Assembly: GCF_003957515.1 (NCBI RefSeq)
Contig: NZ_RQXW01000001.1
Location: 124,001 to 188,000, forward strand
Length of the DNA: 64,000 nucleotides
Reading direction: 5' to 3'
Source of the DNA: Amphritea opalescens
GTDB lineage: Bacteria; Pseudomonadota; Gammaproteobacteria; Pseudomonadales; Balneatricaceae
Shown: piece after piece, positions 63,098 to 64,000 of the stretch
How the letters are laid out: each line of letters opens with the position of its first letter
Position numbering within the stretch: the first letter of the stretch is position 1
The notes under the pieces: generated by a model
The model's input: the letters and a program-made list of their open reading frames with translations, nothing else
What the model was told of the DNA's origin: nothing
Databases searched by the model: none
Translations under genes and position numbers: made by a program

Positions 63098-63664
63098 ATG
63101 AAAACACTTTCTCTCTTCCCTCTGCCGGTGGTGCTGTTTCCCGGCACGGTGCTGCCGTTACAGATATTTGAATTACGCTACCGGCGACTGGTTAAAGAGT
63201 GTCTGGCCGATAACGCTCCCTTTGTTCTCCTGCATGCGCGAAATGCTGCTCAGCCCGATATCGATTTTTATCCTATCGGGACATCCGCGATGATTGTTGA
63301 TTGGCATCCGCTACCGAATCAGATGATCGGTATTCAGGTGCAGGGTATCGAGCGAGTGAGAGTAAGTGATAGTGTGCCGCAGAGTGATGGTTTGTTGAAA
63401 GGAGACGTCGAGCCCTTGGTGGCTTTTCAGTATCAGGATCAAGACAGTGCATCGGCACGATTGTCGGCGATTTCAGCACATCTCCAACAACATTCTCTGT
63501 TATCATTCGACGCTTCTCGGATTAATATCGATACAGCGGATACCTTTAGTTTCCAGTTGGCATCGTTGTTACCCTTTTCAGGTGCTAACCAGCAGCGCTT
63601 ATTAGAGATAGACAGCCCGCTAGAGCGGCTGGAATTGATTGCGACTCTGCTTGAGGAATTTTAA
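63098..63664 (+). CDS. LON N-terminal substrate-binding domain protein
   Basis: A 188-residue protein consisting only of the LON substrate-binding (PUA-like) domain: LSLFPLPVVLFPGTVLPLQIFELRYRRLVKECL is diagnostic. There is no ATPase or protease domain, so it is a stand-alone LON-domain protein of unsettled function. No ribosome-binding site is visible; TATAAT at 63085-63090 would put the transcript start almost on the ATG. Its stop overlaps the next gene (TAATG), pointing to coupling with the methyltransferase. Confidence 0.88.
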   Translation: MKTLSLFPLPVVLFPGTVLPLQIFELRYRRLVKECLADNAPFVLLHARNAAQPDIDFYPIGTSAMIVDWHPLPNQMIGIQVQGIERVRVSDSVPQSDGLLKGDVEPLVAFQYQDQDSASARLSAISAHLQQHSLLSFDASRINIDTADTFSFQLASLLPFSGANQQRLLEIDSPLERLELIATLLEEF

Positions 63665-64000
63665 TGCTTGATCTGATCCAAACGGCGCTGACCGAGCGTC
63701 GTTCGTTACTGGAAACACTGCACGCCGAAAACAGTGATTGTTACCGTTTATTTCATGGGGTTAACGAAGGTTGTGCGGGCCTAACGGTGGATCGTTATGG
63801 TCCACAGCTATTGATTCAAACCTTTCATCAACCCATTACCGAAGCGCAAGCAGCAGAGATACATCAGCTAGTAGAGGGTTTTCTCGGTTGTTCGTTGGCA
63901 AGCGTCTATAACGACCGCAGTTCTGCTAATTCCCGTCGGCGGGATGACTTTCGGGTGGATGATTGGCAAGGGGTGGCGCATGAGCTAGGTGTTCGCTACC
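63664..64000 (+). CDS. Class I SAM-dependent rRNA methyltransferase, RlmI-like (3' truncated by window)
   Basis: The frame opens at ATG 63664, one base into the previous stop, and stays open to the window end (112 codons). The visible part reads LIQTALTERRSLLETLHAENSDCYRLFHGVNEGCAGLTVDRYGPQLLIQTFHQPITEAQ, similar to the N-terminal region of RlmI/YccW-type 23S rRNA cytosine methyltransferases and their relatives (VNEG..GLTVDRYG). The S-adenosylmethionine-binding core lies beyond the window, so the exact subgroup cannot be fixed. Confidence 0.75.
   Translation, partial: MLDLIQTALTERRSLLETLHAENSDCYRLFHGVNEGCAGLTVDRYGPQLLIQTFHQPITEAQAAEIHQLVEGFLGCSLASVYNDRSSANSRRRDDFRVDDWQGVAHELGVRY

Overview
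The window reads as chromosome of a Gammaproteobacterium, most likely a marine, respiratory, nutritionally versatile one of Oceanospirillales/Pseudomonad type. The reasons are FabV as enoyl-ACP reductase, malate:quinone oxidoreductase, a full PQQ operon with a quinohaemoprotein alcohol dehydrogenase, an mms-type valine operon, Na+-coupled (DASS) and PiT transporters, and several chemoreceptor and c-di-GMP genes. The genus cannot be fixed from sequence alone. Coding density is high. There are no rRNA or tRNA genes, CRISPR arrays, intact insertion sequences or prophage genes that I can see; the only mobile-element trace is a decayed tyrosine-recombinase tail near 21.2 kb.

Layout. 1-10.4 kb: signalling genes (two diguanylate cyclases, a PAS chemoreceptor, an atypical OmpR-type regulator) mixed with the divergent argP/argO pair, an aldehyde dehydrogenase and arfB. 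10.6-20.4 kb: a PQQ-dependent alcohol oxidation locus, consisting of an AraC regulator, an outer-membrane porin-like protein, a PQQ/haem c alcohol dehydrogenase, pqqA (23 codons), a terminator-like hairpin, pqqBCDE and an S9 peptidase. The aldehyde dehydrogenase at 5.3 kb probably takes the aldehyde to the acid. 20.5-23.5 kb: yjdM/phnA, the recombinase remnant, a possible small ORF, an alpha/beta hydrolase, a CWC protein and a transglutaminase. 23.6-28.7 kb: a tripartite drug efflux operon (NodT-type channel, DHA2 pump, lipid-anchored adaptor) divergent from a TetR gene, with two near-identical 25-bp operators between them. 28.8-33.5 kb: an NmrA-type reductase and a heterodimeric ABC exporter with one degenerate ATP site. 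33.6-45.4 kb: transporters (DASS, YjeH-type, PiT), their regulators and solitary housekeeping genes (Anbu, NifX-like, ProC-like, DksA-like zinc finger, a TMADH-like flavoprotein with its TetR).

45.6-56.5 kb is a coherent valine/propionate catabolic block: mmsR divergent from mmsA, isobutyryl-CoA dehydrogenase, enoyl-CoA hydratase, 3-hydroxyisobutyryl-CoA hydrolase, mmsB, propionyl-CoA synthetase, then etfB-etfA, which would take electrons from the acyl-CoA dehydrogenase. Several intercistronic hairpins may tune expression within it. 56.7-64 kb: fabV, a Cache chemoreceptor, mqo, a periplasmic rhodanese/DsrE pair behind a strong palindrome, a LON-domain protein and the start of an RlmI-type methyltransferase that runs off the window.

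Genes were called from reading frames, motifs and context only; no database search was run. Starts were moved inward from the longest frame wherever a ribosome-binding site, signal peptide or operator made that more plausible.
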